Shown piece after piece: positions 53,593 through 61,152 of a DNA stretch of 64,000 nucleotides; position 1 is the first letter of the stretch; every line of letters begins with the position of its first letter. The stretch is from Lachnospiraceae bacterium (GTDB lineage: Bacteria > Bacillota > Clostridia > Lachnospirales > Lachnospiraceae). The notes below the pieces were generated by a model. It had not been told where the DNA came from and did not search any database. It was given only the letters and a program-made list of their open reading frames with translations. Location of the stretch: NCBI GenBank assembly GCA_017479935.1, contig JAFVBO010000104.1:1-64000 (forward strand), read 5' to 3'. The position numbers were made by a program, and so were the translations under genes.

Positions 53593-54990
53593 ATGAACAA
53601 AATCCGTAGTCTTTTTACTCCCCGCGATATGAGCCAGGGTGAGCCCTGGAAGCGCATCGCGGAATTTGCTTTCCCGCTTCTGATCGGCAACTTTGCCCAA
53701 CAGCTGTACAATACCGTGGACGCCGTCGTGGTCGGCAACAGCAAATGGGGCTACACCGCCCTTGCCTCCGTAGGAAACGCCGGGCCGGTTTTAAACCTGT
53801 TGCTGGCCCTGTTTGTGGGCATCTCCACGGGTGCCGGCATCCTGGTTGCACAGTATTTTGGCGCGAAGGATACCAAAAGCCTCACGAAAACCATCGGTAA
53901 CTGCATCACCTTAACCGCTATCGCCAGCCTGGTCATCATGATTGTCGGGCCGCTCATCACGGGACCGCTTCTCACGGCGGTGAACACGCTCCCGTCCATG
54001 TTTGACGCATGCAAGGCGTATCTGGACATCTTCTTTTACGGAATTGCGGGCTTCTTTTTCTATAACATCTTCGCCGGTGTTTTAAGAGGTCTGGGCGATT
54101 CGTTCTCCGCCCTGCTGTACCTCCTTGTCACCTCCGCCTTAAACATTGTGCTGGATCTTCTGCTGGTGGATTCCATGGGCGTGGCCGGCGTGGCGCTGGC
54201 GACGATTATTGCCCAGTTTATTTCCGCCTTCCTGTGCTTAAGAAAGCTTCTGTCCTTAAAGAATATCTTTACGCTGACCAAAGAGGATCTGCGCCCGGAT
54301 GGTGTATTCATGCACCGGATCGTGGCTCTGGGCATCCCTTCCGGCGTTACCCAGGCTATCTTTTCCTGTGCCATGATGGTGGTGCAGCGCCTCATCAACG
54401 GCTTTAACGACGAAATGTTTGTAGCCTGCAACGTCATGGTCATGCGTGTGGACGGTTACGCCATGCTGCCGAACTTCAGCTTCGGCCAGGCCATGGGCAC
54501 CTTCGCGGGCCAGAACGTGGGCGCGCGCCGGCTGGACCGCTTAAAGGATGGCACCAGACAGGGCCTCATCATGTCGCTCGTGACCTCCCTTGTGCTGACT
54601 CCGCTCATCCTGCTTTTCGGACCTGCGCTGATGCGCCTGTTTACGCCGGAGCAGAGCCTGATTGACCTTTCCATGGGCATGATGTACATTCTGGCTGCCG
54701 GCTATGTGGCCATGTCCGTCACGCAGGTTCTGCAGGGCGTCATCCGCGGCGCGGGCGACACCGTAACGCCCATGTGGATCAGCTTACTCACCACCGTACT
54801 TCTTCGCCTGCCCGTGGCCTACGGACTTGTCTATCTGACGCAAAAAGCTGGGGCGTCGCTCCTTGTGCAGGAGCAGATGGTGTTCGTCTCGCTCCTTGTA
54901 ACGTGGCTTCTTGGTATGGTGATCACGATTGTGGTCTACAAGGTTGGCAAGTGGAAGGAGAACCTGGGCGCGCATTTGGAAGAGAAATAA
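53593..54990 (+). CDS. MATE-family multidrug exporter
   Basis: 465 residues with 12 membrane segments in two related halves, starting LLIGNFAQQLYNTVDAVVVG as is typical of the family. PALL-type loops are evident (AVNTLPSMFDACKAYLDIFFYG; APALMRLFTPEQ). MATE proteins export cationic drugs or metabolites using Na+ or H+ gradients. AAAAGGAGA precedes the ATG. It ends with a terminator belonging to the 64-base repeat family. Substrate unknown. Confidence 0.95.
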   Translation: MNKIRSLFTPRDMSQGEPWKRIAEFAFPLLIGNFAQQLYNTVDAVVVGNSKWGYTALASVGNAGPVLNLLLALFVGISTGAGILVAQYFGAKDTKSLTKTIGNCITLTAIASLVIMIVGPLITGPLLTAVNTLPSMFDACKAYLDIFFYGIAGFFFYNIFAGVLRGLGDSFSALLYLLVTSALNIVLDLLLVDSMGVAGVALATIIAQFISAFLCLRKLLSLKNIFTLTKEDLRPDGVFMHRIVALGIPSGVTQAIFSCAMMVVQRLINGFNDEMFVACNVMVMRVDGYAMLPNFSFGQAMGTFAGQNVGARRLDRLKDGTRQGLIMSLVTSLVLTPLILLFGPALMRLFTPEQSLIDLSMGMMYILAAGYVAMSVTQVLQGVIRGAGDTVTPMWISLLTTVLLRLPVAYGLVYLTQKAGASLLVQEQMVFVSLLVTWLLGMVITIVVYKVGKWKENLGAHLEEK

Positions 54991-55020
54991 AGCTATTTTC
55001 TTCTCTTAAATTCTTTTCAG

Positions 55021-55063
55021 GCGCAGGCATTGCTTGGTTTCTGAGCTTTGCCTGCGCTTTTTT
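55021..55063 (+). terminator. MATE terminator, single copy of the 64-base repeat family
   Basis: GCGCAGGCA and TGCCTGCGC with a 19-base loop, followed by six T. It is the same sequence as units of the 52.1-52.5 kb array, in the opposite orientation. Confidence 0.93.
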
Positions 55064-55094
55064 CTTTCCTCAACTCGCTTTCATAAAAAATATG

Positions 55095-55123
55095 TTGACA
55101 AACGACATATGTCGTGCTACGAT
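55095..55123 (+). promoter_or_regulatory. promoter of the padR operon
   Basis: TTGACA, 17 bases, TACGAT. The spacer contains a perfect 14-base palindrome. Confidence 0.78.
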
Positions 55124-55172
55124 ATGTGTCGTGAAGCGATATATCGACCAGCAACACTGTCGTGATGCGACA
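55102..55172 (+). promoter_or_regulatory. palindrome cluster, likely PadR operators
   Basis: ACGACATATGTCGT (55102-55115, perfect), ACGATATGTGTCGT (55119-55132, imperfect), CGATATATCG (55137-55146, perfect) and TGTCG-N5-CGACA (55158-55172). All share ACGA/TCGT ends. Confidence 0.6.
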
Positions 55173-55204
55173 TTCATACAGAAAGATGGAAGGAAGTGAT
55201 CCAA

Positions 55205-55531
55205 ATGAAAAAAGCAGAACCGCTTTCTGAGAGCTACTATTACATCCTGCTCTGTCTGGCGAAGGGAAAGAACCACGGCTACGGCATTATGCAAATGACG
55301 GAGACGCTCTCGAAAGGCGAGGTAACCATAGGTTCCGGCACCATGTACGGCGCCACCGGAAACATGATGAAAAAAGGCTGGATTCAGGAAATTCTGTCCG
55401 ATGAGCCGGGCGTGGAGCGCAAGCGGCTTTACCAGCTGACGGACGCCGGGCGGGAAGCCCTGGAAGTGGAAACCAAGCGTTTGAAGAGAATGATTGCCAA
55501 TGCTGAGGAGGTCTATCATGGCACAGTATAA
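55205..55531 (+). CDS. PadR-family transcriptional regulator
   Basis: 108 residues, a minimal PadR winged helix: YYYILLCLAKGKNHGYGIMQMTETLSKGEV, GSGTMYGATGNMMKKGWI and LYQLTDAGREALE, followed by a dimerisation helix. PadR proteins repress adjacent genes, often transporters, until a ligand binds. The ATG at 55205 has AAGGAAG upstream; a GTG three codons earlier is possible. The stop overlaps the DUF2812 gene by 14 bases, the usual pairing. Palindromes in the promoter suggest autoregulation, and the MATE exporter just upstream is a plausible target. Confidence 0.92.
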   Translation: MKKAEPLSESYYYILLCLAKGKNHGYGIMQMTETLSKGEVTIGSGTMYGATGNMMKKGWIQEILSDEPGVERKRLYQLTDAGREALEVETKRLKRMIANAEEVYHGTV

Positions 55532-56432
55532 AACATCCCATACGTTTTATTCCGCATGGAATTATGAAAAAGAAATCGAAGATCTGAACGCCCAGTCGGA
55601 ACAAGGCTGGCAGCTGGTGAAGGGCGGTTGCTTCTTCTCCCGCTTTGAAAAAAATCCGAACGTCCGCTACTGTTATCAGATGGATTTCGGCAGAATCGAG
55701 AACATGGGCCGTTACATAGAGATGTTCCGGGAACAGGGTTGGGAATATATCAATTCCACCTTTAATGGCTGGCACTATTTCCGCAAGCCGTATGATGAGA
55801 CCCTGCCGGAAAGCGCTTATGAGATTTTCACGGATCGGGAATCGCTGCAGGAGATGCGCGAACGCTGGGCCCGCATCGCCTTCGGGATCACCGTCGCTCT
55901 CGGCCTGTTCGCCATCCTCTCCCTCATCCGGCTCATTCTTCGCCCGCACCTTCCTGCACTGGTCCAGACGCTCACTCTCGCGACGGAATGCGGCCTGGTG
56001 TTTTTCGGATCCTCTACCATGCGTAACCCGGACGTAAGCCACAACCGAAAGGGAGACAGCCATGTCCTTGGCGCTTGCCTGGCCGTCATTCTGATCGGTG
56101 CAATCGCAGGCATCGCCCTCACGGAGCTCCGTCCTTATTTCCACACCATGCAATCCTGGAGCGACTCGGATCTCTCCACCTCCGCGGCGCCGAAAGATTG
56201 GCTTCCCTTCCAGGTTCGCTACCCGGACAATTATTTCCTGGATCTTAAGATCGAGGCGCAGGAACCGCTCACCTTCGAAATCCTGGACAAGGACAATCAT
56301 GTTGCCTACACGATCACAGACAAAGACTTCACCGGCGAGGATATCCGGCTGCGGCTTCCGAGTGGCGGGTACCGGCTGCATCTGAGCGATTACGGGGCAG
56401 GGCCTGTGAAGATAGAGGTTACTTTGAACTAG
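55518..56432 (+). CDS. DUF2812 membrane protein
   Basis: 304 residues. The N-terminal ~105 residues are a DUF2812 domain (FYSAWNYEKEIEDLNAQSEQGWQLVKGG, WEYINSTFNGWHYFRKP), typical of genes coupled to PadR. Two pairs of membrane segments follow (~120-175 and ~190-210), then a C-terminal extracytoplasmic beta-rich part (~225-304). Its role is unknown; family context suggests sensing or signal transfer to PadR. GAGGAGG lies before the ATG, within the end of padR. Confidence 0.85.
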   Translation: MAQYKTSHTFYSAWNYEKEIEDLNAQSEQGWQLVKGGCFFSRFEKNPNVRYCYQMDFGRIENMGRYIEMFREQGWEYINSTFNGWHYFRKPYDETLPESAYEIFTDRESLQEMRERWARIAFGITVALGLFAILSLIRLILRPHLPALVQTLTLATECGLVFFGSSTMRNPDVSHNRKGDSHVLGACLAVILIGAIAGIALTELRPYFHTMQSWSDSDLSTSAAPKDWLPFQVRYPDNYFLDLKIEAQEPLTFEILDKDNHVAYTITDKDFTGEDIRLRLPSGGYRLHLSDYGAGPVKIEVTLN

Positions 56433-56439
56433 CGCGAAG

Positions 56440-56506
56440 GTGACAGGGGACGGGTCTGTGTCACAAAAGCTGCCAGCTTTTGTGACACAGGCCCGTCCCC
56501 TGTCAC
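56440..56506. repeat. GTGACAGGGGACGG repeat family, copy D (single hairpin)
   Basis: One clean 67-base hairpin: GTGACAGGGGACGGG... to ...CCCGTCCCCTGTCAC around AAAAGCTGCCAGCTTTT. It starts eight bases after the DUF2812 stop and separates it from a convergent gene. Confidence 0.93.
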
Positions 56507-56538
56507 CTCGTCCCTGTCATCTTTTTGTCACTTTCCAG

Positions 56539-56796
56539 TCACTGCTGTTTCTTTCTTTTCTTCACAGCCTCCGCCAGCAGATACTCCACCTGGCCATTGA
56601 TGGAGCGGAAATCTTCTTCCGCCCATTCGGCCAGGTCCGCCCATAAAGACGGGGACAGGCGAAGTACCACCTGCTTTCTGGCCTTTTCTTTATCGGACAG
56701 CTTCTTCTCCCGCTCTTTAATTTCCTGCTCCATTTCGGCGATTTTTTTCAGGCGTTTTTGCAGCTGTTCTTCTTTTTCCTGCAGTTGGTCGGACAC
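56539..56796 (-). CDS. coiled-coil ribbon-helix-helix (Arc-like) protein
   Basis: 85 residues from a GTG start with GGGAGAGG just upstream; an ATG at 56865 has no site and gives an unconserved extension. Residues 1-~40 are a heptad-rich coiled coil (QEKEEQLQKRLKKIAEMEQEIKERE), and ~43-82 match an Arc-type ribbon-helix-helix (QVVLRLSPSLWADLAEWAEED, then INGQVEYLLAEAV). Arc-like proteins bind DNA as dimers of dimers. It follows the SPFH gene on the same strand and is a frequent partner of SPFH proteins; it may regulate its own operon. Confidence 0.8.
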   Translation of the reverse strand: MSDQLQEKEEQLQKRLKKIAEMEQEIKEREKKLSDKEKARKQVVLRLSPSLWADLAEWAEEDFRSINGQVEYLLAEAVKKRKKQQ

Positions 56797-56871
56797 TCTT
56801 CCTCTCCCTTCGGTATGAAAACACAGGTCTTTCCTGTTCCTATCATTCACAGGCCGTAAGTCCATCTGCTT

Positions 56872-57888
56872 TTAATAAATGGACCCGCTGTTGACGATCG
56901 GCTGGGCATCCTTATTGCCGCACAGAACCACCAGGAGGTTGGACACCATCTGGGCCTTTCTTTCCTCATCGAGCACCACAACCTCGTCCTCGTTCAGCTG
57001 ATCGATCGCCATCTTCACCATGCCAACGGCGCCTTCCACGATCTTCTGGCGGGCGGCGATGATGGCCACAGCCTGCTGCTTCTGCAGCATGGCGGCCGCG
57101 ATTTCCTCTGCGTAGGCCAGCGTGGTGATGCGCACGTCCTCAATCTCGAGGCCCGCTTCATCCACTCTCTTCTGCAGTTCTTCCTGCATCAGATCCGAAA
57201 TCTCCTGGCTGCTGCCCCGAAGCGTCTTTTCCTCCGAGCGCTCATCCATGACATCATAGGGGTACTGTCTGGCGACGTGGCGGATTGTGGTGTCGCACTG
57301 GACGGACAAAAACTCCTGGTAGTTTTCCACGGAGAATACGGCTTTCGTGGGGTCAATCACCTTCCAGATTACGATCGTGCCGATGATGATGGGGTTACCC
57401 ATGACATCGTTCACCTTCTGCTTCCGGTTGTTTAAGGTCATGGTTTTCAGCGAGATCTTCTTTTTAGGTATCACGGCGGCCTTTACCTGGGTTCCCGTAC
57501 TCTCTGACGTGGTGACCGTCAGCGTCTGGGATTCCTCGCCGGTGCGCTCCGGAGCGATCAGGGAGGCGAAGGGGTTCGTGAAATAATACCCCGGCTCACG
57601 GATGGTTCCGTAGTATTGGCCAAAGAGAGCCAGCACGATCGCTTCGTTCGGGTTCACGATGTGAAGGCCCGCGCAGGCAATCGAGGCCGCAATGATCAGA
57701 AGCACAGCGGCTATGATGCCAAGGATAGGAAGCCACAGATGGCGCTCCCAGGTGGAGCAGGCGATGCTTCCCAGGACGATCAGCAAAATGGAAAGCGCAT
57801 AGGCTCCCAGAATGCCGAACAGGGCAGGCAGACCTCCCATCGGATGAATGATTTTTTCCTCTACAATCTGCTTCGTTGTGTTACTCAT
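56872..57888 (-). CDS. SPFH-domain (band 7 / stomatin-like) membrane protein
   Basis: 338 residues. Two membrane segments (~28-50 and ~52-75) precede an SPFH domain (~75-250; GLHIVNPNEAIVLALFGQYYGTIREPGYYFTNPF, VIWKVIDPTKAVFSVENY, IRHVARQYPYD) and a coiled-coil C-terminal region (EELQKRVDEAGLEIEDVRITTLAYAEEIAAAMLQKQQA). SPFH proteins assemble into large membrane cages linked to microdomains and protease control. AAGGAGG precedes the ATG. The promoter is overlapped downstream by perfect inverted repeats. Confidence 0.92.
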   Translation of the reverse strand: MSNTTKQIVEEKIIHPMGGLPALFGILGAYALSILLIVLGSIACSTWERHLWLPILGIIAAVLLIIAASIACAGLHIVNPNEAIVLALFGQYYGTIREPGYYFTNPFASLIAPERTGEESQTLTVTTSESTGTQVKAAVIPKKKISLKTMTLNNRKQKVNDVMGNPIIIGTIVIWKVIDPTKAVFSVENYQEFLSVQCDTTIRHVARQYPYDVMDERSEEKTLRGSSQEISDLMQEELQKRVDEAGLEIEDVRITTLAYAEEIAAAMLQKQQAVAIIAARQKIVEGAVGMVKMAIDQLNEDEVVVLDEERKAQMVSNLLVVLCGNKDAQPIVNSGSIY

Positions 57889-57978
57889 AGGATACCTCCT
57901 TTTTAAGGTTAGGCGCCCGCTTCATGCGCTTTGCGGCCGACAGGGCGTTTGCTTTGTGGATATCACAGGTGTGCTTGT

Positions 57979-57999
57979 GTGATATCATTTTGATATCAC
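57979..57999 (-). promoter_or_regulatory. operator-like inverted repeat of the SPFH operon
   Basis: GTGATATCA-TTT-TGATATCAC, perfect 9-base arms directly after the -10. A further GATATCACA half-site lies about 20 bases closer to the gene. Confidence 0.6.
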
Positions 58000-58000
58000 T

Positions 58001-58029
58001 ATGATAGTATATGATTTTTCTTTTGTCAA
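58001..58029 (-). promoter_or_regulatory. promoter of the SPFH operon
   Basis: On the minus strand TTGACA, 17 bases, TATCAT. Confidence 0.82.
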
Positions 58030-58120
58030 TGCTTTTTTGCAGGATACATTGATCCTTGCAAAGGCTCTGTTTCATCGGTATAATAAAGCCAGTATGAACG
58101 AAAGAGGGGGTGATAAGAAA

Positions 58121-59695
58121 ATGGGAATGTACTTGAATCCCGGAAACGAGGGCTTTGCACGCGCAAGGAAAAGCCGGTATGTGGATAAGTCGAAGCTTCT
58201 GGCGCATATCAATCAGACCATAGATGGAAGCCATAATCTCCTTTGCATCAGCCGTCCCCGCCGGTTTGGGAAATCCTATGCCGCCCAGATGCTGTGCGCC
58301 TATTACGATAAGGACTGTGATTCCTCCCATCTTTTTTCTGATCTGGCGATCGCCCAGGATCCTACTTATCAGGTGTATCTAAATCAATATAACGTGATTT
58401 ACCTGGATATGACCAATATCATTGGGAAGACTTGTGCTTCAGAAATGATGGATTATATTCAAGCCTCGATCACAAAGGAAATTCTGGCGGAATACAATGT
58501 CCTGCAAGCCGGAAACTCGTTGGATGAAACCCTTCTGAACGCGGTCAGCCTCAGCGGTCGTAAATTTGTCATGATCATAGACGAATGGGATGCTCCGCTT
58601 AGAGAAAGGCCGGAGATTGAGAAGGACTACTTGCAATTTCTCCGAATGCTGTTTAAGAGCAGCGGGACAACTGCCCGTATTTTTGCCGCAGCTTACATGA
58701 CCGGCATTTTACCCATCAAAAAAGACGGCTCCGAATCCGCAATTTCCGATTTCGATGAATATACCATGCTGGATCCCGGAGAATATCAGGAATTCATTGG
58801 TTTTACGGAAGAAGAGGTCCGAAAACTATGTGCCGAAAAGGATTTGGATTTTAAGGAAGCCAAACGATGGTACGACGGGTATTCTTTCGACCATTTTTCC
58901 TCGATCTACAATCCCTATTCCATCATGCAGGCTTTGCAAAGAAACCGTTTCAAATCCTATTGGCGGCAGTCCTCCGCCGCAGACGCGCTGGAGGATTACA
59001 TCAAAGCGGATTTTGACGGGCTGTTCACCTCTGTTCTGGAGCTGCTAAATGGCCTGGAAATACCGGTTTACACGGAAAGCTTTAACAACGATATCCGTTC
59101 GGTAAAAAGTAAAGACGATGTTCTTACCATGCTGATTCATTTAGGATACCTTGCCTACAACGCAGACAAAGGGACCGTGAGAATTCCGAATGAAGAGATC
59201 CGCCTTGAATTTGCCGGATCTGTTCGCGACGTAAAGAATACAGAATCGGGAAAACGGCTGATGGAAAGCAGAAAGCTGATCCAGGATACCGTCGCAATGG
59301 ATGCACACACTGTGGCTGCGGAAATCGAAAGAGTTCACGCACTCATTTCCTCGCCTATCCATTATAACAACGAACAAGCTCTGCGATGCACCATCCAGAT
59401 TGCTTATTATGCCTATGTGGATGAATATATCAAATTTGAAGAACTGCCCTCCGGGGATGGATTTGTTGATGTGGTATTCCTGCCCAAACGAACTTCCCGT
59501 CTTCCTGCGCTGCTCATTGAACTGAAATGGAATCAAGCGGCAGAGGGAGCGATTGGGCAGATCAAGGGCAAGCATTATGTTGACGCGCTGAAAGACTATG
59601 GAGGCGAGATTCTTCTGGTCGGAATCAGCTATGATCGAAATGACAAAGAGAACAAGCGGAAGCACTCCTGCGTGATTGAGAAGTACGTGCTGTAA
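58121..59695 (+). CDS. AAA-ATPase-like / PD-(D/E)XK nuclease-like protein
   Basis: 524 residues. The N-terminal part is the AAA-ATPase_like domain (YVDKSKLLAHIN, Walker A SRPRRFGKSYAAQML, Walker B FVMIIDEWDAPLRE), and the C-terminal ~150 residues are a DUF1703-type PD-(D/E)XK nuclease fold (EELPSGDGFVDVVFLPKR, then LLIELKWN). Such proteins are abundant and variable in gut Clostridia and Bacteroides, with no established function. The ATG was chosen for AGAGGGGGTGAT upstream. Composition is AT-rich compared with the neighbours. It ends directly before a GTGACAGG-family repeat. Confidence 0.87.
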   Translation: MGMYLNPGNEGFARARKSRYVDKSKLLAHINQTIDGSHNLLCISRPRRFGKSYAAQMLCAYYDKDCDSSHLFSDLAIAQDPTYQVYLNQYNVIYLDMTNIIGKTCASEMMDYIQASITKEILAEYNVLQAGNSLDETLLNAVSLSGRKFVMIIDEWDAPLRERPEIEKDYLQFLRMLFKSSGTTARIFAAAYMTGILPIKKDGSESAISDFDEYTMLDPGEYQEFIGFTEEEVRKLCAEKDLDFKEAKRWYDGYSFDHFSSIYNPYSIMQALQRNRFKSYWRQSSAADALEDYIKADFDGLFTSVLELLNGLEIPVYTESFNNDIRSVKSKDDVLTMLIHLGYLAYNADKGTVRIPNEEIRLEFAGSVRDVKNTESGKRLMESRKLIQDTVAMDAHTVAAEIERVHALISSPIHYNNEQALRCTIQIAYYAYVDEYIKFEELPSGDGFVDVVFLPKRTSRLPALLIELKWNQAAEGAIGQIKGKHYVDALKDYGGEILLVGISYDRNDKENKRKHSCVIEKYVL

Positions 59696-59702
59696 GAATC
59701 TG

Positions 59703-59766
59703 AAGGGGACGGTCCTGTGTCAGAAAATGTGACAGAGGCCCGTCCCCTGTCACCTGCCCTGTCACC
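59703..59766. repeat. GTGACAGGGGACGG repeat family, copy E
   Basis: GGGGACGG...CTGTGTCA and GTGACAG...CCCGTCCCC arms without the AAAAGCT core, followed by an extra CTGTCACC. It begins seven bases after the ATPase stop. Confidence 0.85.
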
Positions 59767-59812
59767 TTCCAAGGAGCTGCAACTACGGACACTTTTCAGA
59801 AGAGATTGGATA

Positions 59813-59841
59813 TTGCCTAACTATTCAACAATGGGTATAAT
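59813..59841 (+). promoter_or_regulatory. promoter of rhaD with flanking palindrome
   Basis: TTGCCT, 17 bases, TATAAT. GATTGGA (59804-59810) and TCCAATC (59841-59847) form a 7-base inverted repeat enclosing the whole promoter. Confidence 0.72.
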
Positions 59842-59949
59842 CCAATCGAGAATATGAAAACGGCACAGCCCCTCTTTTCATGCGCAAGAAGGAATCAGAA
59901 CAGATTTCAGGGTGTCAGCTGCCGGTACAAGAATAAAGGAGAAAACAAG

Positions 59950-60810
59950 ATGAAGGTTTTGGAAGCCAGATTTATGAGAGACTTTATCAACATGGCCCAG
60001 GAGGGATATGAGCAGGGCTGGCATGAAAGAAACGGCGGCAACCTGTCCTACCGCATTAAGCCGCATGAGGTAGAGGCGATCCGCGATCGCTTGAGTGATC
60101 ATCACGATTGGCAGCCCATCGGCGCCAGCGTGCCGGATCTGGCGGGAGAATTTTTCCTGGTAACTGGAACTGGCCAGTTCTTCCGCAACGTGCCGATTGA
60201 TCCCGAAGTGACCCTGGGCATTATCGAGATTGATGAAACCGGCGAGAATTACCGCATCCGCTGGGGCTATGTGGAAGGCGGCCGCCCTACCAGCGAGCTT
60301 CCCACCCACCTGTTAAACCATCAGGTGCGCAAGCGCGTGACGAACGGAAAGGACCGCATCATTTACCATGCGCACACCACCAACATTATCGCCCTGTCCT
60401 TCGTCCTTCCGTTAAAGGATGAAGTGTTCACCCGTGAGCTGTGGGAAATGGCTACGGAGTGCCCGGTTGTCTTCCCGCAGGGCATTGGCGTGGTGGAATG
60501 GATGGTTCCCGGCGGACGGGAAATCGGTATTGTTACCAGCGAGCTGATGGAAAAATACAGCGCGGTTGTGTGGGCGATGCACGGCATGTTCTGCTCCGGT
60601 TCCACCTTTGACGAAACCTTCGGCCTGATGCACACCATCGAGAAGGCGGCGGAGATCCTTTGCAAGGTTATGATGATGGGCGGCCGCAAGCGCCAGACAA
60701 TTACCCCGAATAACTTCCGGGATCTGGAGAAGGGCTTTAAGATTACGCTGGATGAGAGATTCCTGTATGAAAAGGAAGATAACGGCGTGATACCGGGAAT
60801 GGAAGACTAA
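59950..60810 (+). CDS. rhaD: rhamnulose-1-phosphate aldolase
   Basis: Cleaves L-rhamnulose-1-phosphate to dihydroxyacetone phosphate and L-lactaldehyde; class II, zinc-dependent. 286 residues, close to the usual 274. WHERNGGNLSYRI at the N-terminus is the family start, the zinc ligands are in IYHAHTTNI and WAMHGMFCSG, and FFLVTGTGQFFRN contacts phosphate. AAAGGAG precedes the ATG chosen; the longer upstream frame crosses the promoter leader. Kinase and isomerase genes are not adjacent, so rhaD here stands alone with its own promoter and terminator. Confidence 0.95.
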   Translation: MKVLEARFMRDFINMAQEGYEQGWHERNGGNLSYRIKPHEVEAIRDRLSDHHDWQPIGASVPDLAGEFFLVTGTGQFFRNVPIDPEVTLGIIEIDETGENYRIRWGYVEGGRPTSELPTHLLNHQVRKRVTNGKDRIIYHAHTTNIIALSFVLPLKDEVFTRELWEMATECPVVFPQGIGVVEWMVPGGREIGIVTSELMEKYSAVVWAMHGMFCSGSTFDETFGLMHTIEKAAEILCKVMMMGGRKRQTITPNNFRDLEKGFKITLDERFLYEKEDNGVIPGMED

Positions 60811-60830
60811 CGAAATTACCCAGAAAGCTT

Positions 60831-60880
60831 GAGAACGGTTCGATTCGCTCATTTGACCGAATTGAACCGTTCTCTTTTCT
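60831..60880 (+). terminator. terminator of rhaD
   Basis: GAGAACGGTTC pairs with GAACCGTTCTC, extended inward by TTCG/CGAA, followed by TTTTCTGTT. Confidence 0.88.
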
Positions 60881-61004
60881 GTTAAGTTTTTACTTTCTTT
60901 ACATAACTAAGGAGATCTTGTTTTTATTACACTTGTCATTGACAGAGCGCCCGGAGCACGGAAGCATCATGAACTATAAGTTCACAGCCTGAACTATAAT
61001 TCTG

Positions 61005-61033
61005 TTGACAGGTTGCGATAATACAATTACTAT
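61005..61033 (+). promoter_or_regulatory. promoter of the AT-rich lipoprotein gene
   Basis: TTGACA, 17 bases, TACTAT; a TATACAAT two bases on is an alternative. A second GAACTATAA motif repeats just upstream. Confidence 0.6.
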
Positions 61034-61053
61034 ACAATTAGAGCAGACGATAA

Positions 61054-61152
61054 TCTTGCGATGATGAGCAATATTTCAGCTTGGATCATTCAGACTATGC
61101 GAAAAAGGCAATGATAGAGAAGGTACTTGATAATGCCGGAAAGGGGATATAG
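61054..61152 (+). pseudogene. possible gene remnant without a start
   Basis: An open stretch of about 32 codons ending in TAG directly before the next ATG reads like the C-terminus of a protein (QYFSLDHSDYAKKAMIEK and on), with no usable start codon and a stop just upstream. It could be a truncated gene tail or chance. Confidence 0.25.
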
